From contig NZ_JAEUGD010000066.1 of the NCBI RefSeq assembly GCF_016775155.1, positions 532,833 through 596,832 on the forward strand: DNA of 64,000 bases, in the 5' to 3' direction. Below the pieces are notes generated by a model. It searched no databases and was not told the DNA's origin. It was given only the letters and a program-made list of their open reading frames with translations. Both the position numbers and the translations under genes were made by a program. Below, piece by piece: positions 35,625-45,338 of the stretch (positions are counted from its first letter, which is position 1; every line of letters starts with the position of its first letter). Origin of the DNA: Fulvivirga marina. Its GTDB lineage: Bacteria > Bacteroidota > Bacteroidia > Cytophagales > Cyclobacteriaceae.

Positions 35625-36002
35625 ATGAGAACTTTAACATTATTAGTGTTTTTGGTTGGTTTAGCTTCCTGTGAAACAATCGATAAAAGTCAGGCCATAG
35701 CAGTAAAGCAGGTCAATGGGCTGTATATTTATGTTTTGTCAGAACCTCGAATGCAGGTAGAACCTTTGGGAGAAGTTCATAATGATCAATTATATGAGGC
35801 AACCTCGGAAAATAACAAGCTTGCCCATATCATTAAAGGAACGACCGCGACTGAAAAAAATGTAGACTTTCAGCATGTACTCAGAAACATGACCGTGCTA
35901 GCAAAAGAACAACATCCGGACGCGGAAGCCCTTATTTTTGATAATAACTTAAGACATGCACGTGTTGTTAAATTCCGGCTACCTTACCCCAGTAGTTATT
36001 AA
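35625..36002 (+). CDS. Small putative lipoprotein
   Basis: 125 residues. The first 16 residues form a lipoprotein signal with lipobox L-A-S-C, so Cys16 is probably lipidated and the protein anchored in the envelope. The remaining 109 residues are soluble, with a possible two-layer fold (K-Q-V-N-G-L-Y-I-Y-V at the start, then A-E-A-L-I-F-D and A-R-V-V-K-F near the end) that resembles small Bacteroidota lipoproteins handling 'Sir-1-like' or heavy-metal-binding YbjQ-type folds only vaguely; I do not assign a family. No operon partner follows, since the next gene is over 560 bases away. Confidence 0.65.
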   Translation: MRTLTLLVFLVGLASCETIDKSQAIAVKQVNGLYIYVLSEPRMQVEPLGEVHNDQLYEATSENNKLAHIIKGTTATEKNVDFQHVLRNMTVLAKEQHPDAEALIFDNNLRHARVVKFRLPYPSSY

Positions 36003-36564
36003 CAGCAAAACCATTGACACTCTCATTTACTGAATGAAATATAGTCTATGAGAAGTATCAAAAAAATCGCCCCATAGATAATTCTCAAGCTTTTACCACC
36101 ACATCCCTGACAACCAGGTATTCTCCCTAGATTCACAACTACACATTTTGTTTTAAAGCATCCATCGCTCAACGTTCATTTCAAGTTGATCAAGCCATTG
36201 CATTTTTTGATGATAACCTGAAAGACCACACTGGAATGTACAGCAATCTCAGGTAAGGCGTATTTCCAACAGTTTGATAAACTCACGATGAACTTTGACA
36301 AAATGTTCTTAAAGCTGAATTGATATCAGGGTGTTACACACCATCAATTCGAACCATAGACTAAGAGGAATCCGCATCAGTATTTTCGGTAACCTACTGA
36401 AATCTATAGTAGTTTCGTCACCTCTCTGTACCAATCATCAGCAAATACTAAAAGGTCATCACTTCTTGATTAGAACTATTCATCTTTTTTATCATATTAC
36501 ACTGTCTTAAAAGCCTTAAAGGCTCTAAGACTTGTAAATTAAATACAACCTTGATCAAATTGAT
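36003..36564. other. Long gene-free stretch, perhaps decayed sequence
   Basis: 562 bases with stops in all frames at short intervals. Short readable segments exist on both strands (for example around 36130-36330), but none matches a family I know. The region could be eroded coding sequence or simple spacer. It must contain the promoter of the gene at 36565, although no TAnnTTTG box was found close to that gene. Confidence 0.3.
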
Positions 36565-37314
36565 ATGAAAAGAATGAAATTAATGATGCTGGCTTTATTT
36601 TTTGTAGCATCATGGGCACAAGCCCAAACAGCAGATGAAATTATAACTAATTACTTTGAGAACACTGGTGGATATGAAAATTGGGGAGCGCTTAAGGGCG
36701 TAAAAATGAATTTCAAAGTAAATCAGGGGGGCATGGAAATCCCTGTTGAAGTGGTTCAACTGTCTGATGGCAAGCAATACACCAAAGTTTCTCTACAGGG
36801 GAATAACTTTATGCAAGGTGTATATGATGGTAACGTACTTTGGAACACTAATTTCCAAACTATGAAAGCCGAAAAAGCTGACGCAGAAACTACTGCCAAC
36901 CATAAGTTAAACACCAACGACTTCCCTCAAGATCTTTATGATTACAAAAAGAAAGGATATAAACTTGAGTTGGTAGGCAATGAAACTGTAGAAGGCACTG
37001 AGACCTTTAAACTAAAGCTTGTAAAAGAGCCTGTTACTGTAGATGGAGAAAAAGTAGAAGATGTAGTGTACTACTTCTTCGATAAAGAAAACTTTGTTCC
37101 CATAGCTCAGGAAAGTGAAGTTGTTTCAGGGCCTCAAAAAGGAGTTATATCACATATCACGTTCAGCGACTATCAGGAAGTAGAAGGCTTGTATTTCCCT
37201 TTCTCTATTTCACAGGGAGTTAAAGATGGTCCTTCTCAACCCATTACTGTAGATGCTATTGAAGTTAATCCTGAAATAGACGAAAGTGAATTTGCATTCC
37301 CTGAAGGAGAGTAA
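36565..37314 (+). CDS. LolA-like exported protein (outer membrane lipoprotein-sorting family)
   Basis: 249 residues. A signal peptide ends at A-Q-A-Q (residue 20), so the mature protein is periplasmic. The start A-D-E-I-I-T-N-Y-F-E-N-T-G-G and the following half-barrel of beta strands (residues 40-230) match the Bacteroidota group annotated as outer membrane lipoprotein-sorting protein, which shares the LolA/LolB fold and is expected to bind a lipid or lipoprotein acyl chain. The C-terminal pattern F-S-D-Y-Q-E-V-E-G-L-Y-F-P-F-S is typical of this group. Whether it truly chaperones lipoproteins is not known. It is a single gene, closed by a strong terminator. Confidence 0.8.
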   Translation: MKRMKLMMLALFFVASWAQAQTADEIITNYFENTGGYENWGALKGVKMNFKVNQGGMEIPVEVVQLSDGKQYTKVSLQGNNFMQGVYDGNVLWNTNFQTMKAEKADAETTANHKLNTNDFPQDLYDYKKKGYKLELVGNETVEGTETFKLKLVKEPVTVDGEKVEDVVYYFFDKENFVPIAQESEVVSGPQKGVISHITFSDYQEVEGLYFPFSISQGVKDGPSQPITVDAIEVNPEIDESEFAFPEGE

Positions 37315-37323
37315 ATATTCAGA

Positions 37324-37353
37324 AATGGCTCAGAAAAAATTCTGAGCCATTTT
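37324..37353 (+). terminator. Intrinsic terminator after the LolA-like gene
   Basis: Twelve-base perfect stem AATGGCTCAGAA/TTCTGAGCCATT with a four-A loop, followed by TTT. It lies 10 bases after the stop codon. Confidence 0.85.
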
Positions 37354-37452
37354 AGTTTCAGCTCCTTTATAATGATGACCTGCCGCTTCCATTACCGGCA
37401 ACTGACACCTTCATCAACTCAAAACCATAACAACTCATTTAACTCTACAAAT

Positions 37453-40400
37453 ATGAAAAGTGCATTTTATGTAACCATAGCCCTATGTACGCTTATTTTC
37501 TCCAGAGTATCAGCTCAGGAGGAAATTAAGCTCAAGGGCAAAGAACTATTCGGAGACTTACAAGCCCGTCAAATTGGCCCAGCACTAATGAGCGGGAGAA
37601 TAAATGATTTAGAAGGACACCCTAAAAACAACAGAGTCATTTACGCCGGAGCTGCAGGTGGTGGTGTTTGGAAGTCTTTTGACGGTGGTGTCACCTTTAA
37701 ATCCATATTTGATGAACACCCTCAATCTATCGGGGTCATAAGTATCGACCCCAAGGATCCTGATAATACCATATGGGTAGGAACTGGTGAAACCTGGACA
37801 AGAAACAGTGTATCCATTGGTGACGGACTATTTCAGTCCACTGATGGAGGCAACAACTGGAAAAAAGTAGGCTTTAATAAATCAGAGCGTATAAGCAGTA
37901 TCGCCATTAGCCCTTCCTCTCAGGATATTTATGTTGGGGTATTAGGAGCTTTGTGGAGTGATAGCGAGGAAAGAGGTGTATACAAATCTCCAGACGGAGG
38001 TAAAACATGGGAAAGGATACTCTATATTGATCAAAAAACTGGTTGCAGTGACCTGGTTACGGACCCTAAAGATCCTAACATCTTATATGCATCCATGTGG
38101 GAGTTTAGGAGAACACCTTGGTCGTTCAACTCAGGAGGGCAAAATAGTGCCTTGTATAAATCAACAGATGGAGGTAAAACCTGGGACAAAATCCATAACG
38201 GATTCCCTTCTGGTAAACTGGGAAGAATTGCAGTGGCAGTAGCCCCCTCCGACCCTAACATTCTTTATACGGTACTGGAAACTGAGCAAGCCAAAAACAA
38301 CGGGCTTTACAGGTCTGATGATGCAGGAAAAAGCTGGCAACACCTGAACAATGACTTCGGTTTGGTAGTAAGACCATTTTACTTCTCACGCCTTGTTATA
38401 GACCCCAAAAACCCTGACGTGGTGGTTAAAGGCGGACTGTTTGGGTCTATAAGCCGTGATGGTGGTAAGACTTTCAAAAACTTGGGCAATATGCATGCGG
38501 ACATTCACGACATTCTTTTTGACATCAATGACTCTGACAGAATGTATGTAGGAACTGATGGAGGAGTGTACCGCTCTTACAACGGAGGAACTACCATGGA
38601 GATGGTTACTAACCTGCCTATTTCGCAGTTTTATCACATCAGTGTAGATGACAATGAACCTTACAACATCTATGGAGGCCTTCAGGATAATGGCTCATGG
38701 TATGGCCCATCCTCCTCCCCAGGTGGTATAGAAGCTCGTGACTGGAACTCTATCGGTTATGGGGATGGTTTTAGGGTGCTAAAACACCCTACCAAAAACA
38801 TTATTTACTCTGAAATGCAGGGGGCCGAAAATGTATGGCGCTATGACGTTGACAGAAACAAGAATAAAACTATTCAGCCACTACCGGTAAAAGGAGACCC
38901 CAAACTCCGGTTTAATTGGAATGCCCCTATGGCTATAAGCGTTCATCAGCCTGACAGGTTTTATATGGGAAGTCAATTCCTTCATAAATCCGAAGACATG
39001 GGAGACACCTGGGTAAAAATATCTCCGGATTTGACTACCAACGATCCTGCCAAGCAGACCCAGGAAGAATCTGGCGGACTGTCAAAAGATAACTCAGGGG
39101 CAGAGAACCATACAACTATATTTACCATCGCAGAGTCTCCCATCGATGAGCAGGTAATTTGGGTTGGTACCGATGATGGAAATGTACAGGTAACACAAAA
39201 TGGAGGAAAATCGTGGACCAATACAATTACAAATATTCAGGGCCTCCCCAAAAATACATGGTGTTACCACATTGAGGCTAGCAACTTCAATAAAGGAACA
39301 GCTTATGCCGTATTTGAAGGACATAGTACGGGTGATTTCAACACTTATGTTTATAAAACAACCGACTTTGGAAAAACATGGAAGTCTATTATAACAGATG
39401 AAATTGATGGCTTTGCCCGTAACATTCAGGAGGATTATGAGAATGAAAACTTGCTATTTCTTGGAACAGAATTTGGCCTATATATAACCATTAACGGCGG
39501 CCTATCATGGTCGAAATTCACCAATAATGTTCCGGCGGTGGCTATTCATCATATTGAGCTACATAAGAAAACCAACGACCTGATACTTGGCACACACGGC
39601 AGAGGAATTATTATTATAGATGACATCTCCCCCCTTCGTCAGCTAAGCCAGGAAGTACTTCAAAAGAATGTCCACTTCTTCGATTCAAAACCAACTATTA
39701 TGGTTGAGGAGAGCGGTTTTGGCGGGGGAAGCACAGAAACCCAATTTATTGGTCCCAACCCTTCAAAATCTGCCCGTATAGTTTACTATCTAAAGAAGCG
39801 TCATACATTTGGCAAAATGACCATGGAAATTCAGGATAGTGAAGGAAATCAGGTTATAGAGTTAACCCCGGGAAAATCAAAGGGTATCAATATAGTAACT
39901 TGGAACTACAGGACGAAGCAACCCAAAGTGGCCAAAGGTAAGACGTTCACTTACGGCGGCTTTACCTCTCCAAGGGTACAGGCAGGTACTTATAAAGTAG
40001 TTATCATCAAGGGAAAAGACACTTATGAAACTGAATTGGTTTTGGTTAATGACCCCACCTCCTTATTAACAGATGCTGATCGCAAAGTGAAGTACGATGT
40101 AACCATGAAACTTTATGATATGTCAGAAGATCTGGCCTATACTGTTTACGAAATGGACGAGTGGGTTACCAGAGCGGAAAATCTACTCAAAGAGGATGCT
40201 AAATCCAAAAAGGTAGCCGAACCGGTCATCAAGTTGCTCAATGACCTGAAAGACACCATGGTTATTACCAAGGGAGATAACTATGTAGGTGCGGCTGAAC
40301 CTCAATTAAGGGAGAAACTATCTGACCTGTATAGTAAAATAGCTGCAGGTTTTGAAAAACCCTCAGCCTCAGAAATGGACAATCTCAAGTTGATAGAAGA

Positions 40401-40533
40401 AAGGTTTAATAAGGCCAAAGCGGATTTTAAAAAGATAAAAGAAAAACAGATTAGTAAAATGACCGCTTACATTGAAAAGGGTAATTTAAAGCCAATAACT
40501 ATCAAAAGTAAAGATGATTTTTTGAGTGAATAA
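37453..40533 (+). CDS. Exported BNR/sortilin-type beta-propeller protein
   Basis: 1026 residues from the ATG at 37453, chosen because a clean signal peptide (M-K-S-A-F-Y-V-T, ending S-A-Q) begins there; the longer open frame from 37372 adds 27 residues that do not look like a leader. Residues 30-720 carry many BNR/Asp-box repeats of the form S-x-D-G-G-x-T-W (for example S-T-D-G-G-N-N-W, S-P-D-G-G-K-T-W, S-T-D-G-G-K-T-W), which fold as one or two beta-propellers related to VPS10/sortilin. The last 300 residues contain a Y-K-V-V-I-I-K beta domain and a helical tail. Proteins of this layout are common in Bacteroidota and often annotated as glycosyl hydrolases, but sialidase catalytic residues were not identified. 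It is a single-gene unit with a terminator. Confidence 0.85.
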   Translation: MKSAFYVTIALCTLIFSRVSAQEEIKLKGKELFGDLQARQIGPALMSGRINDLEGHPKNNRVIYAGAAGGGVWKSFDGGVTFKSIFDEHPQSIGVISIDPKDPDNTIWVGTGETWTRNSVSIGDGLFQSTDGGNNWKKVGFNKSERISSIAISPSSQDIYVGVLGALWSDSEERGVYKSPDGGKTWERILYIDQKTGCSDLVTDPKDPNILYASMWEFRRTPWSFNSGGQNSALYKSTDGGKTWDKIHNGFPSGKLGRIAVAVAPSDPNILYTVLETEQAKNNGLYRSDDAGKSWQHLNNDFGLVVRPFYFSRLVIDPKNPDVVVKGGLFGSISRDGGKTFKNLGNMHADIHDILFDINDSDRMYVGTDGGVYRSYNGGTTMEMVTNLPISQFYHISVDDNEPYNIYGGLQDNGSWYGPSSSPGGIEARDWNSIGYGDGFRVLKHPTKNIIYSEMQGAENVWRYDVDRNKNKTIQPLPVKGDPKLRFNWNAPMAISVHQPDRFYMGSQFLHKSEDMGDTWVKISPDLTTNDPAKQTQEESGGLSKDNSGAENHTTIFTIAESPIDEQVIWVGTDDGNVQVTQNGGKSWTNTITNIQGLPKNTWCYHIEASNFNKGTAYAVFEGHSTGDFNTYVYKTTDFGKTWKSIITDEIDGFARNIQEDYENENLLFLGTEFGLYITINGGLSWSKFTNNVPAVAIHHIELHKKTNDLILGTHGRGIIIIDDISPLRQLSQEVLQKNVHFFDSKPTIMVEESGFGGGSTETQFIGPNPSKSARIVYYLKKRHTFGKMTMEIQDSEGNQVIELTPGKSKGINIVTWNYRTKQPKVAKGKTFTYGGFTSPRVQAGTYKVVIIKGKDTYETELVLVNDPTSLLTDADRKVKYDVTMKLYDMSEDLAYTVYEMDEWVTRAENLLKEDAKSKKVAEPVIKLLNDLKDTMVITKGDNYVGAAEPQLREKLSDLYSKIAAGFEKPSASEMDNLKLIEERFNKAKADFKKIKEKQISKMTAYIEKGNLKPITIKSKDDFLSE

Positions 40534-40541
40534 GGTATTAC

Positions 40542-40571
40542 AATAAGGTCGGGGTATGCCCGGCCTTATTT
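40542..40571 (+). terminator. Intrinsic terminator after the BNR-propeller gene
   Basis: Stem AATAAGGTCGGG/CCCGGCCTTATT (12 pairs, one T-G wobble) with a five-base loop, followed by TTTCTT. It starts 9 bases after the stop codon. Confidence 0.85.
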
Positions 40572-40901
40572 CTTAAAAACTAAAACAAGCCATTCCCCTT
40601 CCTTTACCTAGTTTGTAAAACTTCGAATTGTCACAATTTGAAGTTTTCATCTCCATAAAAGACAGTAATCTCTCTTTCCTCCTCCTCGTTTCCTCTCTCA
40701 AAAATCCTTCTTGTCATTCACAAGTATAGCACCTAAAAATCTAATTATTTTACTATTCTCTTTTTAAGAAGACAATGTTCTAGCTATCCGACACTTACAT
40801 TTATTAAGCCATAATGTCCACCTTTCTGTCCTGTCTAATATTTCAAACAAGTACATTTTTTTAATAGCATTAATAATGATTCAATTTAAACATTAATAAA
40901 A
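40572..40901. other. Intergenic region upstream of the double SnoaL-like lipoprotein gene
   Basis: 330 bases after the terminator, AT-rich, without an open frame, a clear promoter box or a strong repeat. It presumably contains the promoter of the gene at 40902. Confidence 0.3.
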
Positions 40902-41963
40902 ATGAAAAAATGTAAACCAAACTCAACCTGGCTAAAAACTAAAATACGATTCTACAATAGTACAGCCACAGCTTTCAGCATACTTATAATAACCACCTAT
41001 TTATTAATTATGGGATGTTCCGACCTGGAAAGTGACCTGACAGTTGCGTCCGGCTCAAGTACAGAAATGAACCCTACGTCAGTTAATTTCAAAAAAAACA
41101 AGCCCATGAGTAAAAAATGTATTACAACCGGTCAGGAAATTACTGACCGCCACCAGGCATATGTAGCAGCTTTTGTTACAGAAGATATAAACCAGTTGTA
41201 TAACGACTTTTGGACACCGGACTTCCATGAATTTGTTCCAAATTTTGACAAAAATCGTGATGAGATGCTAGATCAAATGATTTTTTTCTATGAGAATGGA
41301 GGTGAGCTATATTCTTACGACCTGGAATCATTGGAACGCTATGTGTATAATAATGTAGTTTATGATATTGGGGCTTATGATAATCCAGGAAAAGCCATAA
41401 ACGGTACGCCATTTGTTATCAATGGATACTATTTTTTAAGATGGAAAAAGGGCAATGATCATCTTTGGCATGTTGACAGAGGTGTTGCTGGCCCCAGAGG
41501 CAACTCTATCCCTGTTAACCATACCACTGATGAAGGGGCGGTAATTTGTTTCGGGAACCATGTTAACGATCACAACAAAGGAAATGACGCTATTAACCAA
41601 GACGTTATTTCACAACGGTTTGATGAATATATGCAAGCACTTGCAACGGGGGATGCAGACAAAGCCTATAAGTTCTATACACAAGACTTCCGCCTGCTCG
41701 GACTGGGACTTGATCTGGACCGCGATGAACTGTATGTGCATTATCGTCAATTTTTTGAAACAGGAAGTGTAGTCTCCTCCGATGATAGATTACATGACAG
41801 GTTTATACATGGCAATGTGGCTTTTGACATTGGTCAATCCGACAAAACTGTGATAAAAGATGGCGTGCAGTCTCTGGAAAAGAGTAACTATGTAATACGT
41901 TGGGAGAAAGGACAAGACGGAGTGTGGCGTATAGACCGGATTATGGATTTACTTCGCCTATAG
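40902..41963 (+). CDS. Lipoprotein with two tandem SnoaL-like (NTF2-fold) domains
   Basis: 353 residues. A long N-terminal region (residues 1-40) ends in a hydrophobic segment with lipobox I-M-G-C at Cys39, so the protein is probably lipidated. Two similar domains follow, about 75-200 and 235-350. Both begin with an amphipathic helix (H-Q-A-Y-V-A-A-F and F-D-E-Y-M-Q-A-L), then D-F-W-T-P-D-F or F-Y-T-Q-D-F, a D-R/K-N/D-R-D-E motif, N-V-V-Y-D-I-G or N-V-A-F-D-I-G, and F-L-R-W-K-K-G or V-I-R-W-E-K-G with W-H-V-D-R or W-R-I-D-R at the end. This is the SnoaL/DUF4440 layout. The fold is used by enzymes and by ligand-binding proteins, and no catalytic set is evident. Internal duplication is clear. 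The gene stands alone. Confidence 0.75.
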   Translation: MKKCKPNSTWLKTKIRFYNSTATAFSILIITTYLLIMGCSDLESDLTVASGSSTEMNPTSVNFKKNKPMSKKCITTGQEITDRHQAYVAAFVTEDINQLYNDFWTPDFHEFVPNFDKNRDEMLDQMIFFYENGGELYSYDLESLERYVYNNVVYDIGAYDNPGKAINGTPFVINGYYFLRWKKGNDHLWHVDRGVAGPRGNSIPVNHTTDEGAVICFGNHVNDHNKGNDAINQDVISQRFDEYMQALATGDADKAYKFYTQDFRLLGLGLDLDRDELYVHYRQFFETGSVVSSDDRLHDRFIHGNVAFDIGQSDKTVIKDGVQSLEKSNYVIRWEKGQDGVWRIDRIMDLLRL

Positions 41964-42013
41964 CATAATGACTGGCTCCCTCAGTAACAGCGAACCAGAC
42001 CTTTGTAAAGAAA

Positions 42014-42061
42014 AAATGCCTTTTCATCACTTCATTTGATGTTTCGAGAAGGCATTTATTT
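42014..42061. terminator. Bidirectional terminator between the SnoaL-like and helicase genes
   Basis: Stem AAATGCCTT/AAGGCATTT (9 pairs) around a 26-base loop that can pair further, with an A-run on the left and a T-rich run on the right. It can serve the plus-strand gene ending at 41963 and the minus-strand helicase gene ending at 42213. Confidence 0.6.
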
Positions 42062-42212
42062 AAAATAATCACTCCAACCTTAATTATGACAGTTGTTTAA
42101 AAGTTAGGACTAGCTTCCGTTTCTTTATAAGGACCGTAGCTACACTGCCAATGTCAAAGTAAGTCATGAAGAAGGAAAATGAATTAGACCTGACATAACC
42201 TAGTCTCCATTT

Positions 42213-45137
42213 TTAATTATTTGAGACAATGCTTAACAAATCCCCTTTTGTCAGCGATTGAAAGAAGCTGTTTTCTATATTTACCAAATCTTCTGCCAAT
42301 GATGCTTTTCGTTGTTGCATAGCAAGTATTTTTTCCTCCACCGTATCAGGGCAAATAAGTCGCGCAGCTATTACGTTACGACTTTGACCAATCCGATAAC
42401 AACGATCAATAGCCTGATTTTCAATGGCTGGATTCCACCATGGATCAACAATAAAAACATATTCAGCTGCGGTAAGATTTAAACCTGTCCCTCCTGCTTT
42501 TAAACTGATTAAAAACACCCTGGTTTCCTCATCCTGCTGAAACTGATTAATGACCTGCTCACGATCTTTTGTACTACCCACCAGGTATGCATGCTTAATT
42601 CTTTCTTTTTGCAATTCCTTTTTGATTAGGTCTAGCATAGATACGAATTGCGAAAACACAAGAACCTTATGATCACCAGAAATGCTCCTTAATTGCTCCA
42701 GAAGCATCTCCATTTTTGACGATGAATCACCTGCATGTATCTCATCTCCAATTAACAGGGGTGAGTTACATATCTGCCTTAACTTGGTTATACCTTTTAA
42801 AACATGCATTGAGTTTTTGGATATATCCTCCTCCCTGCTGGCCGAAATATACTCTCTAAACTCACGTTCATAGGCATTATAAATATTGCGCTGCTCTTCC
42901 CTCATATCACAGTAAAGTATGATCTCCGTTTTTTCTGGCAGCTCCGTAGCCACGTCCTTTTTAGTGCGCCTCAAAATGAAGGGACTTATTTTTTGTTGTA
43001 GGGCATAGGCACTATGCTTATTCTTAAACTTATCAATAGGTATGGCATAGGTATTCCTAAAAAAGCTCCTTGTTCCCAACAGCCCTGGACAGGCAAAAGA
43101 TAGTTGAGCATAAATATCAAAAGTATTGTTCTCCAAAGGGGTTCCGGATAGCAGCAATTTATTTCTTGATTTCAGCAATCTGGCTGCCTTATAACGCTGG
43201 GATGATAAGTTCTTAATATTCTGGGACTCATCGAGAAACACATAAGTAAACTCATACTTCCTCAAAAAGATCACATCGGACACTAATGTACCATAGGTAG
43301 TAATGATAGTCTCATATTGAGCAAGATCATCAACATTTTTTAGCCGTTCAGGACCATGATGAATATATAATTTTATGGAAGGAGCAAATTTGCGCACCTC
43401 TTCTTTCCAGTTATGTATCAGTGAGGTAGGAACAACCAGCAAGTGAGTGTTTTGCTTTGATTTTTCTCTCAGACGGAGCATAAAGGCAATAACCTGAATA
43501 GACTTGCCTAGTCCCATATCATCAGCAAGACACCCTCCAAAATTGAAGTCATCCAAAAAATTAAGCCAACTCAACCCTTGAAGCTGATATGGTCTTAGTA
43601 CACCATTCAATGCAGAGGATACTTCAATAGATTCTATTGCCTCAAAATCAGATAACTGAACATGATAACGTGTCACTTCCTCCTGCACCTCTTTATCAAG
43701 CATATGAGCATCATAGAGCTCTGTTACCGCCGAATAATTAACTTTGGGTATTTTAATATTCTCATCCTCGATCTCTCCCCCACTAAAGTAACTTTGAAAT
43801 CTTTGGAGCCACTCCTCAGGAATAATACCGAAAGTTCCATCATCCAGCTTTACATATTTAGTTCTGTTTTTAACAGCCTTGTATAGTTGCTTTAAAGAAG
43901 CCCTTTGCCCGCCAAACCCAACCCCTACCTTGGCATTGAACCAGTTTAATCCACTGGACACCTGAATAGAAACACTTGCCCTGTCGCTATTCAGCTTGTT
44001 TCCCTTCAATTGATTAAACCCTAAAACAGTTATCCCCTGATCTTTCCAGGTTTCAAATGCCTCCAGAAACCAGCCTTCATCAAGAAAATATGACTTGTGC
44101 AAATAGAAGTATAAAAGAGGGTTATCCAACTGCTCATCAAAAAGCGTGTGCTGCCTAATCAAAAGCGTAATAAAACTATCTTCCGCATCAAAATCTCTAA
44201 CTACCTCGAATATATCGCCATCATCACCCAAGGCATTGATTTGTTTTTTTGTAAGTACCGGAACTTCTGTGTCGCCATATTTCATGACGGGGTTGATCAT
44301 AACGTAACTATCCAAGTCCGACAAAAATATTAGCTTCTCAGGTTCCTGATCAAAGCCCGCCCGCTTTATCTGCGCAGTTGTCCCGGCATTTAGGTATAAA
44401 TGTTTCACAGCAATATGATTTTCCATTTTATTCAGAACGTCAGTCTGAAACTTTTGAAAATCACTCTCCGGAACCTTCACTTTGTTGTTACATCGCTTAA
44501 AATAAGCGATAGCATTTAATAACTCAGGGTTATCAATATAATACCAACAATTACCATGAATTAAAAAATTATCAAACCTGACATCAACACAAAGCAAAGT
44601 ATAGATTTCACCGTTGATAGTTAGCTCACCATTAATTTCATATTCTCCTTCATCCTGGTTAACATATACTTTGAATGAGGCTTTGCCATGCTTGAACATA
44701 ACTCGAGAGATAGATCGCGGACTAATTCTCTCTGAGACATCGCTATTATGATAATATATTTCAAGCTGCAACGGATTTAATATCAATGCCTTAAACCCCT
44801 CATTATCGATCAAAGACTTTTCATAAAAGGCCTGAAATTTAATTATCGAAGAATAAAAGCGGAGTTTGTCGACGGACTTCGTACCCCAAACAAGATCAAT
44901 TGGATTAAGAATGGTGAAAGGTTTCTTTAAACGATCATCATTAGTTAGGTTACACTCCACCAACTGCGCACAAAACAAGTTATAATACTTGTGTGTACCA
45001 ATTACAATGACCGTCCTCTTATCACATGATATTGAAGGCTGACGCTGCTCAAGGTACCGGATCAATGACTTATCGTAAGAAACGTCACTTCCTTTATACT
45101 CTTTAAAAGGCTGATCATTTTGCTCCTCTTGGATCAT
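42213..45137 (-). CDS. SNF2-family DEAD/DEAH-box helicase
   Basis: 974 residues. The C-terminal 500 residues hold the SNF2 ATPase: motif I D-D-M-G-L-G-K-S near 542, motif II reads L-D-E-S-Q near 634 (instead of DEAH), motif III S-G-T-P-L-E-N, and the second RecA domain with L-V-F-S-Q-F, S-L-K-A-G-G-T-G-L-N-L and the D-R-C-Y-R-I-G-Q motif VI. These enzymes move along DNA to displace proteins. The N-terminal 480 residues lack a clear SWIM zinc motif and resemble the SNF2-associated region of bacterial RapA/HepA-like relatives. DESQ in motif II is found in a subgroup of bacterial SNF2 proteins. Single gene with its own flanks. Confidence 0.9.
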   Translation of the reverse strand: MIQEEQNDQPFKEYKGSDVSYDKSLIRYLEQRQPSISCDKRTVIVIGTHKYYNLFCAQLVECNLTNDDRLKKPFTILNPIDLVWGTKSVDKLRFYSSIIKFQAFYEKSLIDNEGFKALILNPLQLEIYYHNSDVSERISPRSISRVMFKHGKASFKVYVNQDEGEYEINGELTINGEIYTLLCVDVRFDNFLIHGNCWYYIDNPELLNAIAYFKRCNNKVKVPESDFQKFQTDVLNKMENHIAVKHLYLNAGTTAQIKRAGFDQEPEKLIFLSDLDSYVMINPVMKYGDTEVPVLTKKQINALGDDGDIFEVVRDFDAEDSFITLLIRQHTLFDEQLDNPLLYFYLHKSYFLDEGWFLEAFETWKDQGITVLGFNQLKGNKLNSDRASVSIQVSSGLNWFNAKVGVGFGGQRASLKQLYKAVKNRTKYVKLDDGTFGIIPEEWLQRFQSYFSGGEIEDENIKIPKVNYSAVTELYDAHMLDKEVQEEVTRYHVQLSDFEAIESIEVSSALNGVLRPYQLQGLSWLNFLDDFNFGGCLADDMGLGKSIQVIAFMLRLREKSKQNTHLLVVPTSLIHNWKEEVRKFAPSIKLYIHHGPERLKNVDDLAQYETIITTYGTLVSDVIFLRKYEFTYVFLDESQNIKNLSSQRYKAARLLKSRNKLLLSGTPLENNTFDIYAQLSFACPGLLGTRSFFRNTYAIPIDKFKNKHSAYALQQKISPFILRRTKKDVATELPEKTEIILYCDMREEQRNIYNAYEREFREYISASREEDISKNSMHVLKGITKLRQICNSPLLIGDEIHAGDSSSKMEMLLEQLRSISGDHKVLVFSQFVSMLDLIKKELQKERIKHAYLVGSTKDREQVINQFQQDEETRVFLISLKAGGTGLNLTAAEYVFIVDPWWNPAIENQAIDRCYRIGQSRNVIAARLICPDTVEEKILAMQQRKASLAEDLVNIENSFFQSLTKGDLLSIVSNN

Positions 45138-45338
45138 AATTATTCTTCCAATAGGATCGCAAATTAAGAAAAAGTTTATGGAAGGACCTGGAAATGTATA
45201 GAGTAGCTAACAAAATGATCCTTATTAAGTTTGCAACTTCTAAAAACAAAGCTCTTTAGTACAATCTGTACCTTATAAGTAGTATTTGATACTATGCCTT
45301 CTTGCTCAATACAATTTAGTGAATGAATTACCCTGCAC

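Noticed and set aside
37372-37452. 27-residue N-terminal extension of the BNR-propeller protein
   Set aside because: The signal peptide begins at the internal Met, and the extension has no leader character.
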